Of a DNA stretch of 64,000 bases, positions 1 to 11,531 are shown one piece after another. Where the stretch lies: assembly GCF_000340215.1 (NCBI RefSeq), contig NW_006921537.1:3985646-4049645 (forward strand), in the 5' to 3' direction. Numbering within the stretch: the stretch's first letter is position 1; every line of letters starts with the position of its first letter. The notes under the pieces were generated by a model. The model had not been told where the DNA came from. It saw only the letters and a list, made by a program, of their open reading frames with translations, and did not search any database. The stretch comes from Pseudocercospora fijiensis CIRAD86 (taxonomy: Eukaryota; Ascomycota; Dothideomycetes; Mycosphaerellales; Mycosphaerellaceae). The translations under genes and the position numbers were made by a program.

Positions 1-215
1 CGGCAAGCTTACTATTATAGTGTCGCTTAAGAAGCTCTTGTCGGATCGAATGTTTAGCGGGGACATAGTATCTACCCTTGAACTTTAAATAACCTTTATT
101 ATCGATCGACTAATTGTTACTCTTACTAGTTCGAGTCTTTCGCCTACTTACAAGCTTATCGATACGTTTAGTAGCAAAGGCGTCCCTCTACTAAGCACGT
201 AATAGCTTATCTATT
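1..215 (-). mobile_element. Ty3/gypsy fragment, integrase zinc-binding region (RIP-hit)
   Basis: The reverse complement of about positions 1-95 reads GYLKFKGRYYVPAKHSIRQE followed by LLKRHYNSKLA, the pattern of the N-terminal zinc-binding part of a gypsy integrase. The whole segment is a direct-orientation repeat of about 62429-62640 near the other end of the window, and similarity stops at about 215. It is therefore the cut-off inner part of a second copy of the minus-strand element described at 61140-63700. The element runs off the left edge of the window. Confidence 0.8.
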
Positions 216-1146
216 ATTGGCTAGTAACCGGCCCTATACACCTAGGCTGAGTTTTGAGCCTATATAAGAGGCCTCCTTCTATATTGTAGATAGAGCACTA
301 ACCTCGTATAGTACATTGTTTATGTTACACTTCTATAATGCCTATATTGCAGGGCTCTAGTTATTAGCCTAAACGACAGTCTCGTCATCCTATCTTACTA
401 AACATAGCTGCCTATATTGCTATAGGTTATGTTACCCTCGGTAGCCTATACTATTACTACAAGTAGTAGTAGTAGTGTTAGTTTCCGTCCTTTATTAGAG
501 CCGAAGGTAGGGCTATCTCTTTATATCTAACAGGTTCGGATATGTTAAAGGTGGTCTCTAGGCACGAATAGCTATAACTAAAGCGAGGGCACGATAAGAG
601 CCTACGATACGGACGATACCGAAGTATCTTAAGGGGCTATTACGACAAGCAGAGAAACCTCTTAACGAGGGCATCGCTTTGACCCCGAAAAGCTATAAAC
701 CCTTAGGACTGTTATAGCTTAGGGCCTAGTCTATAGCTATAGCTAGCTTCTAAGGACTCGGCTCCGGGTCGAAGACCTATTTAGTACCGCTTGCTCGAGA
801 TAAGCCCCGCCTAAGGAGGAGATAGACTAATTACCTATCGGCCTTGCTTAGTTTGCTAAGACTATTAATTAATAGCAAATACGGATTGTAGGTCGGATAG
901 CCGGGGAGTCCCCTATTAATCGGGTAGGGCGTTCCTAGATTCGCAGCCTCGCTTAGATAGTACTTAGCCTTCTACTAGAAAAAAAGAAGGCTACCGCCCC
1001 CCCGCCTAGCTAAAGGAGATACGAGCTAGTTTCTAGGATCTAGGTGTAAATAGAGATTGTAGTCTCTCCCTCCGAGCGGCTTTTGTCCAAAATCTACTAA
1101 ACTTAGCTCCTAGAGGTAGTTAGGCGACCCCTAGGAGGCCAAACCC
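216..1146. mobile_element. RIP-hit repeat DNA, possibly LTR plus leader
   Basis: No gene can be read here. The base use (CpA and TpG scarce, many CTAG and TTAG words) matches the neighbouring dead elements. A TATA-like string, TATATAAGAG at 261-270, may belong to an LTR promoter, but I found no matching second LTR copy. The stretch ends at the 25-bp palindrome at 1147. Confidence 0.45.
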
Positions 1147-1171
1147 TAATGCTACCCCGGGGGTAATACTA
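1147..1171. repeat. 25-bp palindromic repeat, copy 1
   Basis: TAAT-GC-TACCCCGGGGGTA-A-TACTA. A GC-rich core inside AT-rich DNA, at the left edge of the plus-strand gypsy relic. The same 25-bp layout occurs four more times in the window. Confidence 0.85.
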
Positions 1172-1322
1172 GGAGAAATAGCCTAATACACTACTCTCTC
1201 GCATAGCAATATCACAACAAACTAAACAGACTAAAGTTACTAAAAACACATTTATATAGCATTCCATTTCAACTTTATATAGTATTCTATTTTAACTATT
1301 TCAACTATTTTACAATAATCGA

Positions 1323-4300
1323 ATAAGCTCTAGCTCTAGCGAAAACGGACATCGAGAATTAGCGGAATCCTCTAAATCCGAAAACGCCCCTAATCCTATT
1401 AACGAAGAAATTAGGCGGCGACTAGTTAATATAAGTAAGCCTCCTACGCCCTCTACGCTAGAGGCGCTCTACACTATCCTTATAAAAATAATAGAGAAGC
1501 AAACTAAGCTTCTCCGTTAAAACAAGCGTCGCCCGCTAGAGCTAGGGAGCAGGGCAAATCCCCTATTCGAAGGGTAGAACGCTATAGTATATATTAAGCG
1601 CTTTAAGGAAGGCTTAGTTAATTACGAGCTCGATAGAGAATCCGACTAGTACAAGATTCGGTCCTTTACGAGGACTACCTCCTCTAAGCTTTACCGAACC
1701 CTTAAAACCCTAGTTAGCTACCTAGAAAAGGACGATAAGTCTGATACTAACTAGGAGACCTTCAAGATAGCCTTTATAAGGGAGTATCGGGAGCGCGATA
1801 GCCGTCGCATTAAAGGTAGTCGTGCGTAGCTCGAGTCCCTCTGCTTAGTAAGGCGCACTAAGGATAACGACCTAAAGGGGTATATCCGCGAGTTTGTCGA
1901 GTTAGCGGATAGTATCGAATAGAGTAACCTCGAAAACTCTTAGAGAATAAGGCTACTCCTCTAGGGGTTGCCGTAGCCTATAGCTTAGCGTATCTTCCGT
2001 CGCTATAAGCTTAGCGAGGCCGATCCTAAGAGCTTTAGGAAGTACAAAGAGGTCCTAGTGTGTATTAAGGCCGACATTAATAGCGCAGCCGATACGAGGA
2101 AGTTTATCTACGGCGAAGACCGGAATAACCTAGCGCAGGTTAGGAAAGAAGCCTTAGTAAGCAAGGGACCTAAGTTCCTTCCTAAATCGCAAAGTGGTCC
2201 TAAGACCGTAACTCCTACTATTACTAAGCACTCTTAAGATATCGCGGACTTAGCTAAATCCCTAGTCTAGCTAAACCTGAATGCGAAAGCATTACAGCGA
2301 GTTAGGGAGGTTATTAATACTACTATACTAGGCGATATACTACTAGTCTACTAGGTTTTAGATCCTAACTACCCTAAAGCCCCTTTAGTAGATGTCTACG
2401 CTATACGGAAGATCTATTCTAACTTAGATAGCAAGTGCTAGATATATAGCGGGTTCAAACATGTCTAATCGTCCTACTCTATCTAGAAAGAGCTTCTTAA
2501 AAGGAAGCTTATTATGCAAGTAAATAGCCGATTCTACTATATAGATACTAGCGACAAGATTGATTTCAAATAGGATCGGAGAGCCCCGAAGCTACCTTAG
2601 CTAAAGACCCTTCTAGAAAAGAAGTATAGCGGCAAGATCGAGTTTAAGGACACTAGGAACAGTACCCTCGCCGCTATTGCTAAACGAGAAACTTAGAAGG
2701 TTAGGGCAAAACAGGTTGAGGAGCGGAGCAGTAATAGTACTACTAAGCCTATTAAGGTTAACTTTGTTTCTTAGGATCCGGACGTAGTTACTAATGTTTA
2801 CGCGGTTACTAAGAACAGTATAGATGTCTACGCTGCTATACGGTCTTAGACCTAGTCCTAAAGCAAGGGCAAGAGCCCTTAGAACCCTACTCGCCCTAGT
2901 ACGGCAGCCCCTACTAGGGTACTAAAGAATAAGGCGGCCGACAAAGCTAAGTAATAGCGAGAGTCAACCGCTAAAACTAAGACTCTCTAGACAGCTATAG
3001 ACCGTACTGCCCGATCTAGCACCGCACCTAGCACCGTACCTAGTACCCTACCTATAGAGAGCCTAGTCGTCCTAGAGACTCTAGAGGTCGATATAGAGGA
3101 TGTTGCTACCGATATTAGCGGTACCCTAGGCCTAGCTAACCTACCGGCCTACAAGCGAAAGTTATCCGATCTAAAGAGCTTTCGCTTTAATAGGTATATA
3201 AAGAAGTATAGTACTAGCTTAGCTAACTCCTTAGACACAAAGGCAAACGCTCTCTTCTAGGCTTTATAGTTTCTAGACCTTAAGTCTAACGTGTCTATAG
3301 GTAAGCTGCTAGCATACGGTTTGCCTACTAACCTGTTCTAGAGCCGAATCCCTAACGATGCTACCTTTATAAAAGACCTCGCTACCCTCCGACGAAAACA
3401 GGGACGAGAAGACTATATCGACGTCTCTTCCCTATAGTTCCTTCCTGAATTTTCAGGTGCCTAAGAGTTAGTAGAAGGCGAATCGGTAACCTACGAGAAC
3501 TAAGAGACTATCGATAATGCTAATAAAGAGGGAGTTAAGGAGATAGGCCGAGAGGATAGTAATAATCCCAACCCTACTCTAGTTTCAGTTTCTATTAAAG
3601 CTATCCGATTTACTAGCTAACAAATCGGTCGAGTAGGACCTCCTCGACCTAAAGAACTTTACTCTATCCCTAATAATGTAGACCTTTCCGCAGTTACCCG
3701 TTCCTTCGCCGTCGTCCCTACTATCTATATTTAGGTTACTATCGGGAGCTATAGTTAATAGATGCTAGCAATGCTTAATAATAGTTTAGAGTCACTTATT
3801 ATAAGTAAGCGCTAGGCTAAACAGCTTAGACTACTAATAAACAGAGACATTTCCCTTAGTATATAGGGAGTAAATAGGGAGGTTACGCTAGTAGGTGCCT
3901 ACTACAATATTATAGTAGACGCTTTCGGTATATGCTTTTCCTTTACCTTCTAGATTGCCGCCGACCTAAACACGCTAATTATTCTAGGTCGGCTATAGTC
4001 TCGTATAACTCGTAGTATCTAGCGCAACTGCGACGATAGCTCCTAGGAGGGAACTATCGCTAACTAGAAGGGCAACCGAGTCGTGTTTACTAGTTATATC
4101 GGCAATACTAGCTGCAAGTCCTACGAGGATATCCTTACTGCTTCTAGACGGTCTTCGGGAAACGCTACGGCGCGGTTGTAAGACCGGCAATCTGCGCTAT
4201 AAGTTAGTATAGCTTAAATAGGTTATTTCTAGAAGTGCGCCGCTCCGTATATTAAGGCAAGTTTCTAGGTTCTGCACTAAGAAGACGGGTACTCGAAGCG

Positions 4301-4430
4301 ACAGCGAGCATAATACAACGACTACCTATACCTGCTATACGAGTTAAGGTAATGATGCTATCTTATACGTCGTCGCCGGAGGCATTACTACCGGACGCGA
4401 GTCTACCCGAACTAACTAATTAGAGCGCGA
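1323..4430 (+). pseudogene. gag-protease frame of the gypsy relic
   Basis: A single frame can be followed from about 1323 (ATAAGCTCTAGC, where an ATG may have become ATA) through many TAG stops. A gag-like helical region covers about 1400-2170, with pieces such as KPPTPSTLEALYTILIKIIE. Near 2434-2490 a CCHC zinc knuckle is recognisable, but two of its Cys codons now read Tyr. At 3771 onward MLNNSLESLIISKR aligns with the active-site region of retroviral-type aspartic proteases (the Asp-Asn-Gly-Ser motif is damaged), and DLNTLIILGR at about 3965-3995 fits the protease C-terminal motif. The changes are those expected of RIP. Confidence 0.7.
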
Positions 4431-4433
4431 GTC

Positions 4434-4458
4434 TAATACTACCCCGGGGGTATTATTA
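4434..4458. repeat. 25-bp palindromic repeat, copy 2
   Basis: TAAT-AC-TACCCCGGGGGTA-T-TATTA. It sits between the gag-protease and pol frames of the gypsy relic, where the reading frame changes. Confidence 0.85.
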
Positions 4459-4559
4459 CGAATCTAACGTTTTCGCCGGCGTTATAAATTAGGACTACTA
4501 GTTGCACACCTATCGACTTAAGGAGACTTCTAAGGAAGTTTACGCGCTGTTTTGTTGCG

Positions 4560-7500
4560 CCAATCTCTAGGCCTAACGACAAAGAGAGAGAGCTCGGGTT
4601 CGACAATCGATTAGTATCTATATCCTATATAAGAGGGTAGCCGACAAGATTAAGCCCGTAAAGGGCAGCGTGTATATTACCGATAGGTCCAATCCTAGCG
4701 GAAATCCTAACTAGCGATAAAAGTGCCTTAATTAGGAGGCGACACTACTACCTAGGGATAGTCCGTACGATTAGAAATACATTACTAAAAAGTTTTCTAC
4801 TATCCCTAGGGGGTTAAGGCTAATAGAAGAGAGGCTTGCGAAAATCAAACCTAGTATCGAGCTTTTAGATCGTAAACTAGAGTTACTATACGAGCTTCTC
4901 TACAATCGCGAGGCTATATTAGTATATAACTTCACTTACCTAGGCAGAATCAATCCGGAGGTTGCCCCTCTATAGAGGATCCGAACAATCGAACATAAGC
5001 CTTAAGCCTACCTAGGTTTTAAGCTAAACCTAAGCCTGCGAGGTATAGTCGAGGATATAATACGGCAACGCGTAAAGGCCGGCACACTTGAGCCTTCCTA
5101 TACCTCGTATCGTAATCTATACTTCCTAGTTTAAAAGAAAACAGCTCCTAGGGAACTAAAGAAGTACCGTCTAATTAACGCTATACAAAAGTTCAACGCA
5201 GTTACGATTAGAGATGCTAACCTTCCTCCGGAGACTAATAGGTTCTCGGAAGCTTTTGCTAACTGTGTTGTAGCTTTACTAGTTAACGTTTTCTCGGGCT
5301 ACGACTAAATTCCTCTCTACCCTAACAGTCGGGACCTTACTAGTTTCAAGACACCTCTTAGGCTATATAGACAAACTACCCTTCCCTAAGGGGCAACTAA
5401 CTCCGTAGCCTAGTTCGTTCGTATTATAAACTAAGTCCTCGCGGCCTATATCTCCTATATAGCGATGCCTTTCCTCGACGATATCGGTATTAAGGGCCCT
5501 AAAACTAGGTACGACAATAAAGAGGTAGAGCCTAGTATCCGTAGGTTCTTTCTCGAATACATTTAGAACCTTAATAGTGTCCTCTGCGACCTAGAGCGAG
5601 CTAACCTAACGGTGTATAGGGAGAAGCTTTAGCTCCTATATAAACGAATAAACATTGTCGGGTTTGTGACTAATAAGAACGGCCGCTATCCTAATAATAC
5701 ACGGGTCCTAAAGATAGTGTCCTAGCCGGATCCTACCTATTAGAAGGATGTCCGAACCTGGCTTAGAGTAGTCTCCTACTTCCGCATCTAGGTCGAGAAC
5801 TTTGTATTAGTATATAAGCCCTTATACGCCTTACTTAAGAAGGATACTGAATTCGAATAGACCTCCGTTTACTAAGCGGCTAAGGATACGGTAACTAAGG
5901 CGCTCGTTAGTGCACCTGCCCTAACATCTATTAACTACTTAGAGGGTGCGGGTTTGATAATTGTTACTATCGACTCGAGCGGGGAAGGCTATAGCGAGAT
6001 ACTAATACAGTATAACCGTAAGGAGCTATCCTTGCGTCATCCTATTAGGTACGACTCCGGACTATAGAAACCGATCGAGGCCCGATACGATGCTAGTAAG
6101 CGAGAATGCCTTAGAGTCTACAAGGCTCTAAAGAAGTTCCGACTATAGCTCTTTAGTATATTCTTTCGCTTAGAAATCGATGCTTAGACGCTAGTCTATT
6201 AACTTAACCGTATAGCCTCCGACCTACTAAACTCTACGATAGCTCGGTAGGTTGCCTAGATCTATTTGTTTGATTTCGATGTCTTCTACGTTCCTAGCAA
6301 GAAGTACACTAGACCGGATAGCCTTTCTAGAAGGCTCGCTATAGAAGAGGACATCGCCGAGATAATAGAAGAAGAGGATATCGATACGGTAATTAACCGC
6401 ACCTTCTTCGCTGCCTTCTATATTAATGCTATACTAGCGATTACTAGGCCTGCTGCCGACGACTAACCTAGCGACTAACCTAGTAACTAGCCCGACGAGA
6501 GCCCTACTGCTAACGATAACGACTAGGCTAAAGCTAAGGCGGATAAACTAGAGAGGGATAATATCCTTAATAGGGTCTATTCCGACGACTCCTATTATAT
6601 CGCCTACTTTCTAACCTATACGAAGAAAGTATCTAGTCTATTAAAGAGTTAGTACCGTCGGGTTATTCGCTATTCTCGACGATTCCTAGTTAAGAATCGA
6701 ATCCTTTAGCGACAAGCGATAGTTAATGCGCCTCTCTAGCGTGTTATTAACGACCTAGCAGCCCGATAAGAGATCCTTCGTTCCGTTTACGATAAGCTCG
6801 GCTACCGGGCGGCGGAGGGCACCTTCGATGTCCTTCGTCGGCGCTACTAGTAGGATAGCGTATAGGCCGACGTCTCTCGCTACTGCAAGAGCTGTCCTAA
6901 GTGCAATTTTAGGAATAGCTACCGTCGGCTAGGCGAGCTGCGTATCCCCGCTGCCTAATCAGTTAGTAAGCGATAGTACGGTAATAGGGTTTATCTAAGC
7001 CGGAACAATAGCCTCTATATTATTCGGGAAGGTCTTTCTCGATAGCCTAAAGCCTATTATTTCTATAAGGGCTGCGGCGCTATTAATGCTCGTAATATAG
7101 CCACCTTCCTATTTAAAGATCTCTTTTGCCGCTAGGGAACGCCCTACGAGATTATCTTAGACAACGCTACGAACAATATAGCTAAAGAAGTTTAAGTACT
7201 ACTTGTTTCGTATAGGGCGAAGAACGTTCGTATCTCCCCGTACTATCCCTAGTCGAATGCTATTATTAAGCGTAGCTATCGGTCTTTAATCGATGCCCTA
7301 TCTAAGATAACTAATAGAGGAGACAGGTCCGTTCCTATCTCTATCCGCGTTCCGGCCCTTCTCTAGGCGGATCGAACTACTATTATCGACACGACTAGAC
7401 TTACGCTAGTAGAGCTTATAATTAGGAGGGACGCCGTTCTTCCTATTAAGTTGTCCTATCGCACGCATAGCGTTTACGACTAGGGGTCTATTCGTACTAG

Positions 7501-8182
7501 AGTAGATCTCCTTACCCTACGCGCTAAGGCTCTTAAGGATATAACTACTACTTCTTAAGAGGGTCTTGCTCGATAACGGCGCCTCCGTAAAGAGGCTAAG
7601 TAGTATTTTGATAACTATAATGCTGTTAATTAGGAGCCTCTAAAGGTTAGCGATATAGTTCTCCTATACCGGTCCGAGTTAGAATATAGTTACTCCTATA
7701 AGCTAGCCTTTAAATAGAAAGGGCCTTATAGAGTGTAGGAGGTCCTTTACGATAGTTCTACGTACCGACTTTAGGAGCTTGATAGTGCTACCTTAAAGCA
7801 CTCGCACCCCCGGGCTAACCTAAAAAAGATCGTCGAATTAAGAGAGCCTACCCGTCCTCCCCCGACCGAGGAGGAAGTTAATGCCTCTATAGACCCTCTA
7901 CCGACCTTAGATGCCTATCGAGAGGAGGATCCTACCGCGATTATAGATCCTATTCTACCCGATAACTATACGCATCCCTAGATACATCTTAGTAAGCTAT
8001 TAGGAATAACTTATAAACAAAGGGAGGGTTATATACGTATTAATTGCGCATAGAGCATTTCCGATGTTAATTCCGATAGTAAACTAGACTTCTAGCTATC
8101 TGACTCTAACTCCGAGGAGGAGCTCGACTAGTCTAGCGACGAAGACCGCCTAGAATTATAGCTAGATCCCGAGACTAAATAA
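4560..8182 (+). pseudogene. pol frame (RT, RNase H, integrase) of the gypsy relic
   Basis: The pol frame is shifted against gag-protease and runs from about 4560 to a TAA at 8180-8182. The reverse transcriptase reads KKYRLINAIQKFNAVTIRDA at about 5160-5220, then NVFSGYD, and the catalytic region reads AMPFLDDIGIKGP at about 5463-5500. The RNase H end holds FDVFYVPSKKYTRPDSLSRR at about 6278-6340. The integrase zinc finger contains CKSCPKCN near 6884-6907, and the DDE core follows (ILDNATNNIAKE, then ISPYYP-SNAIIKRS). A GPY-like module (KGPYRV) is at about 7718 and a final ANLKKI at about 7815. Stops are nearly all TAG. Confidence 0.85.
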
Positions 8183-8425
8183 TTGCTTGTCTTTCCCTAC
8201 CTCTACTACGTTATTTTCCTTGCCTTCTCCGCGCTATTAATACAGTGCCGCCCTATAGCTTCAGTCCTTACTACTTGTTCCTACGGATGTTAATGCTTAT
8301 AGTTGCTACCCTCTTTTGCTTTTACTTTATCTATTGTGTTGCTCTTTTGCCTTCGAGATGTTGCTATAACTTTATTCCTTTACTCTTGTTTTTCCTTAGA
8401 TAGAACTATACGAGGCGTGTTTTCC

Positions 8426-8450
8426 TAATAATATCCCGGGGGTAGTATTA
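8426..8450. repeat. 25-bp palindromic repeat, copy 3
   Basis: TAAT-AA-TATCCCGGGGGTA-G-TATTA, about 245 bp after the end of the pol frame of the gypsy relic. Confidence 0.85.
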
Positions 8451-8876
8451 GGAAGATAGCCGAACCTAACCCCTCTACCCTTCTAGGACCACTTCCCTCT
8501 AGATTCCTAGACTCTAGTAACCTTCCTTAAGTAACAACGACAATAAGATACTCTACTAGAGACTGTTCCTGCCCTAATTAGCACTAGTTACGTAGGACAC
8601 TAAGAAAGGGAGGTTCCCTATCCCTCTCCCTTCCTAGCTCTTAGATAGACATAGTAACCTAGGCCTATAGCCTCTAAGAATAGGGACCTTAGGCTATTAA
8701 GCTTAGTGTTTAGAAGAAGGAAGAAGGTGAACGCACAGACTACCCTTACGTACTTACTAATGTGAAAGGTAATGCTGCATCTACAACGGTAGTACTATAG
8801 GCTAATATACCGACGAATTAGCTACGCTAGGCCTAGGCGACTTGCTTCTCGCTACCGAGCATCTCTAGAGAAAAGC

Positions 8877-8901
8877 TAATGCTACCCCGGGGGTGTTATT
8901 A
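8877..8901. repeat. 25-bp palindromic repeat, copy 4
   Basis: TAAT-GC-TACCCCGGGGGTG-T-TATTA. It lies 451 bp after copy 3, so 8426-8901 may be one LTR-sized unit with the palindrome at both ends. Confidence 0.85.
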
Positions 8902-11530
8902 GTCCCGCTAGCTTCACTACTATAGATTTCTACTAAGGACTCGAACTAACTAGTTACATTTCGAGTGCGCGAGAATCTACGATAGCTAAAGGTTAACAAA
9001 GGCGCGTAGTCGCTACTAGCAATTAGCTAGATCGATTGTCAAACTTTAGCTTGCCCTAATAATAAAGAAGTCTCGTATATAGCTTTACTTTTATATGCAG
9101 CCGTTATCCGTTTGCTTTACTAGCGCGGAATATACGGACTACGTTACCTTCGTACTATATTTAAAGCAAGCTCCCTAAGCTCCTTCTTCCACTCGGTTAC
9201 TAACTAACTCGCTACCGCCTAAAACCCCCCTTCTATCTAAACCCTTCAATTATTATTGTTAAGTAACGAATACACTTTGCAAACTCGTTTCTAAACCGCC
9301 TCGGTCGACTATGTCTTCCGGCGCCCCGAATCCGCTAGGCGCTAGCAGTAGCAACGACCTACCTGCCCCTATTAACCTAAGCCTAGCCGCCCTAGTTCCG
9401 ATCGAAGCCCTATCCGATAGCGCCTTAGCTGCTACAACTAGCCTCGAGCACTGCTTCTAGATCGTTACCGCCCTTAAAGACCCTTAAGAGAAGATCTAGA
9501 ACGCTCGTACCCTACTACGCGTTATTAATAGGAACATTAAGAAGGCTGCTATCTTAGTTACGTACGGTATAAACAACTTGCGTTAGTCTATCGGTAAGCG
9601 TATCTTCAAGCGCGAGGTTCTTAACGATATAGATATTAAATAAGCCTTTCCTATCGTCTATAGCCTCGAGACTACCGGTACCTAGATTCGTTTGCGCTTT
9701 AAGACCCTCGACTAGGCCTTCGAATACTAGGGAGGACTAAGCAGTCTTCCTAAGAGCCTTATTAACTTCGCCTACGGTAGATAAGAGCGTGCTAAGCAGG
9801 TCTCTTCGTTCGTTAACAAGTACAAGGTCTGTCGTTAAGGCGCCGAGTATCTTTCCCGTACTATAATCTATCGTATATCTACCGCTAGTAAGAAGGTAGG
9901 CAAGCAGTTGCTTAACTTGTCCTTTACGCTTAACGACTTTACGATAGCCTACTAGAAGAAGTACTACGATACAATTGTCTAGGTCGATCTTAACGTATAG
10001 ACAACTAAGGATCTACTAAAAGAGAAGGGCTGTCGCATTAATAGTGCAGGCTTTATTGTTAAAGGTTAAGAGGCTCCTATCGTTAATATCCTTAAATATA
10101 AGGCCCTTCGCCTAGAAACTAAGGCCGATACGGCTGCTAGTCTTGCGCTCGCTACGGAGATGCAGGCTAAGGATCGTCGCTCGACCCGTAACCGTAAGGT
10201 CCCTTAAGAAGTTTAAGACGAGCGCGCTAAGGCCGAAGCAGCGCGTAAGAAGGCATTACATGCTCGCTAGGCCCTCCGTAAGGCTACTAAGAAATACAGC
10301 GCTCCTTCTAGTACCGACTATAGTACTAACTATAGTACTAACTATAGTAACTCGGATATTAATATACTAGATGCACTACTAGAAGATGTCTCCTCCGAAG
10401 GCTCCTTTAGCGAGCGTAGAAATAGAGGCCTCTCGCCGATCCTATTAACTAAGAACATTTGCGGTTCTTATAAGGGCGACTCTATCGCGTACCTTATTAC
10501 CGACATCGATATAGTTCCTAAAGCCGTAATAGGCGAAGCCCCTACCGCCCTCTCTATTTGTTAACAGCTCGACGACCTTAGTAAGCTAGGAGAAGAGCTG
10601 TTCTCTATATATACTAACTATGTCAAGAAGGCCGCTAAGGTCTATAGTCTCTATACTAGTACTAAGGCGAGTATCCTCGTCGGTCGCCTATTAAAGATTG
10701 GTCGCGAGGTTCCTAATTAAGACGCCTTCGCTACCCTTAAGGCTGATTAGGCCTATGCTAACTAGTTTCCTAGACGCCCTATTGCCGCCCCGATATCTCT
10801 AGGACTCTACGCGTTCAACCCTACTAGTACTGTTACTCGCGCCCTTACGCTAACAGATCGCTAGAGCAAGTTCGTTACCGGTATTCTTAGCTAAGGTACC
10901 TCCTTCGATCGCTTTCGCTAGACTAGTAATACTATCTTCCCTTAAGTCTTTAGTTAGTTACAAGAGCCTCGTAGAGCATATCTTCCTTTCCTTATCGACC
11001 TAATATAGGAAGAGTTTAAGATATACCTTTAGCATATGCGTAATATACCTAAGTCTAAGCAAGAAGGCCGCAATGCCCTTTAAACTTATAGTGTAAGCAA
11101 CTAAATCGTCCGCTAGCACCCTACCCTATAGCTGTTAGCTGTCGCCCTTCGACCTAATTACGTATACGAGCTTATCTCCGTCCCTAAGCCTACTAAGTTC
11201 TTTAAGGTTAGCGGTACTTACGAAAACTGTCCTTCTAAGGAGTCTACTCGTCTCGGATAAGATATAGTTAAGCTCCACGCCGCCATGCTCGTAGAAGCGG
11301 GCATCCTCGGTGGCCAGGAACGCCTGCTTCAGCTTCTCCGGCACGTCCTTGAAGGCATACATTAGCCCGAGGTCTTTACGAACTAGGTTAAGAAGCTTAA
11401 GGCTCGTAGCCTAGTCCTACTAAGCAAGATCGGCAAGCTTACTAATAAGTACCTTACCGACGACGACCTCGACTATATATTCGGTAGTTAGCCTAATAGT
11501 AAGGGGCGTAAGGCGGAGTAGATCCTTTCC
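8902..11530 (+). mobile_element. RIP-hit retroelement-like sequence with one long dead frame
   Basis: From palindrome copy 4 to the sharp return of normal base composition at about 11,530. A TATA-like stretch (CTTTTATAT, about 9087-9095) precedes the long dead frame that starts at 9311. No reverse transcriptase or transposase motif is visible, so the class is open; a gag-only or truncated LTR element is possible. The right edge is the junction with the unique gene island. Confidence 0.55.
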
Positions 11531-11531
11531 T
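9311..11531 (+). pseudogene. long dead reading frame of unknown family
   Basis: A frame of about 740 codons begins with an intact ATG at 9311 (MSSGAPNPLGASSSNDLPAP) and stays readable to the junction with unique DNA, broken only by TAG and TAA codons that look like RIP-altered Gln and Trp codons. It is rich in charged helices (for example DERAKAEAARKKALHAR near 10220-10270), then low-complexity Ser/Thr/Tyr/Asn repeats (STNYSTNYS, about 10320-10345), then more helical sequence. I recognise no domain. A gag-type capsid protein is a guess from its place next to LTR-like repeats. The frame passes through the unusual 90-bp patch at 11272-11361 without a shift. Confidence 0.5.
11272..11361 (-). other. 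Patch resembling a bacterial GT51 peptidoglycan transglycosylase
   Basis: On the minus strand this patch reads [20 protein letters not shown] followed directly by [11 protein letters not shown]. This is the start of the glycosyltransferase 51 domain of class A penicillin-binding proteins, with the catalytic Glu-Asp and the F-x-x-H-x-G motif. It is GC-rich, has about 7 CpA and 4 TpG in some 88 bp, and so has escaped the RIP that hit the DNA on both sides. It is only about 30 codons long and has no start, stop or rest of the gene. It may be an assembly or contamination chimera, a micro-insertion, or a gene-conversion patch. It is not a functional gene here. Confidence 0.6.

Larger units (their letters stand above)
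1147..8450 (+). mobile_element. Ty3/gypsy retrotransposon relic, near full length
   Basis: A plus-strand element with the order gag, zinc knuckle, aspartic protease, reverse transcriptase, RNase H, integrase and a basic C-terminal module, which is the Ty3/gypsy order. It is bounded by two copies of the 25-bp palindrome (1147-1171 and 8426-8450). The 20 bases after each palindrome also look alike (AGGAGAAATAGCC against AGGAAGATAGCC), so these may be the inner ends of old LTRs. Both strands are RIP-depleted: a hand count over 1501-1860 gives 7 CpA and 3 TpG. Every Gln and Trp position tends to be TAG, so no product can be made. The gag-protease part and the pol part lie in different frames. Confidence 0.85.
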
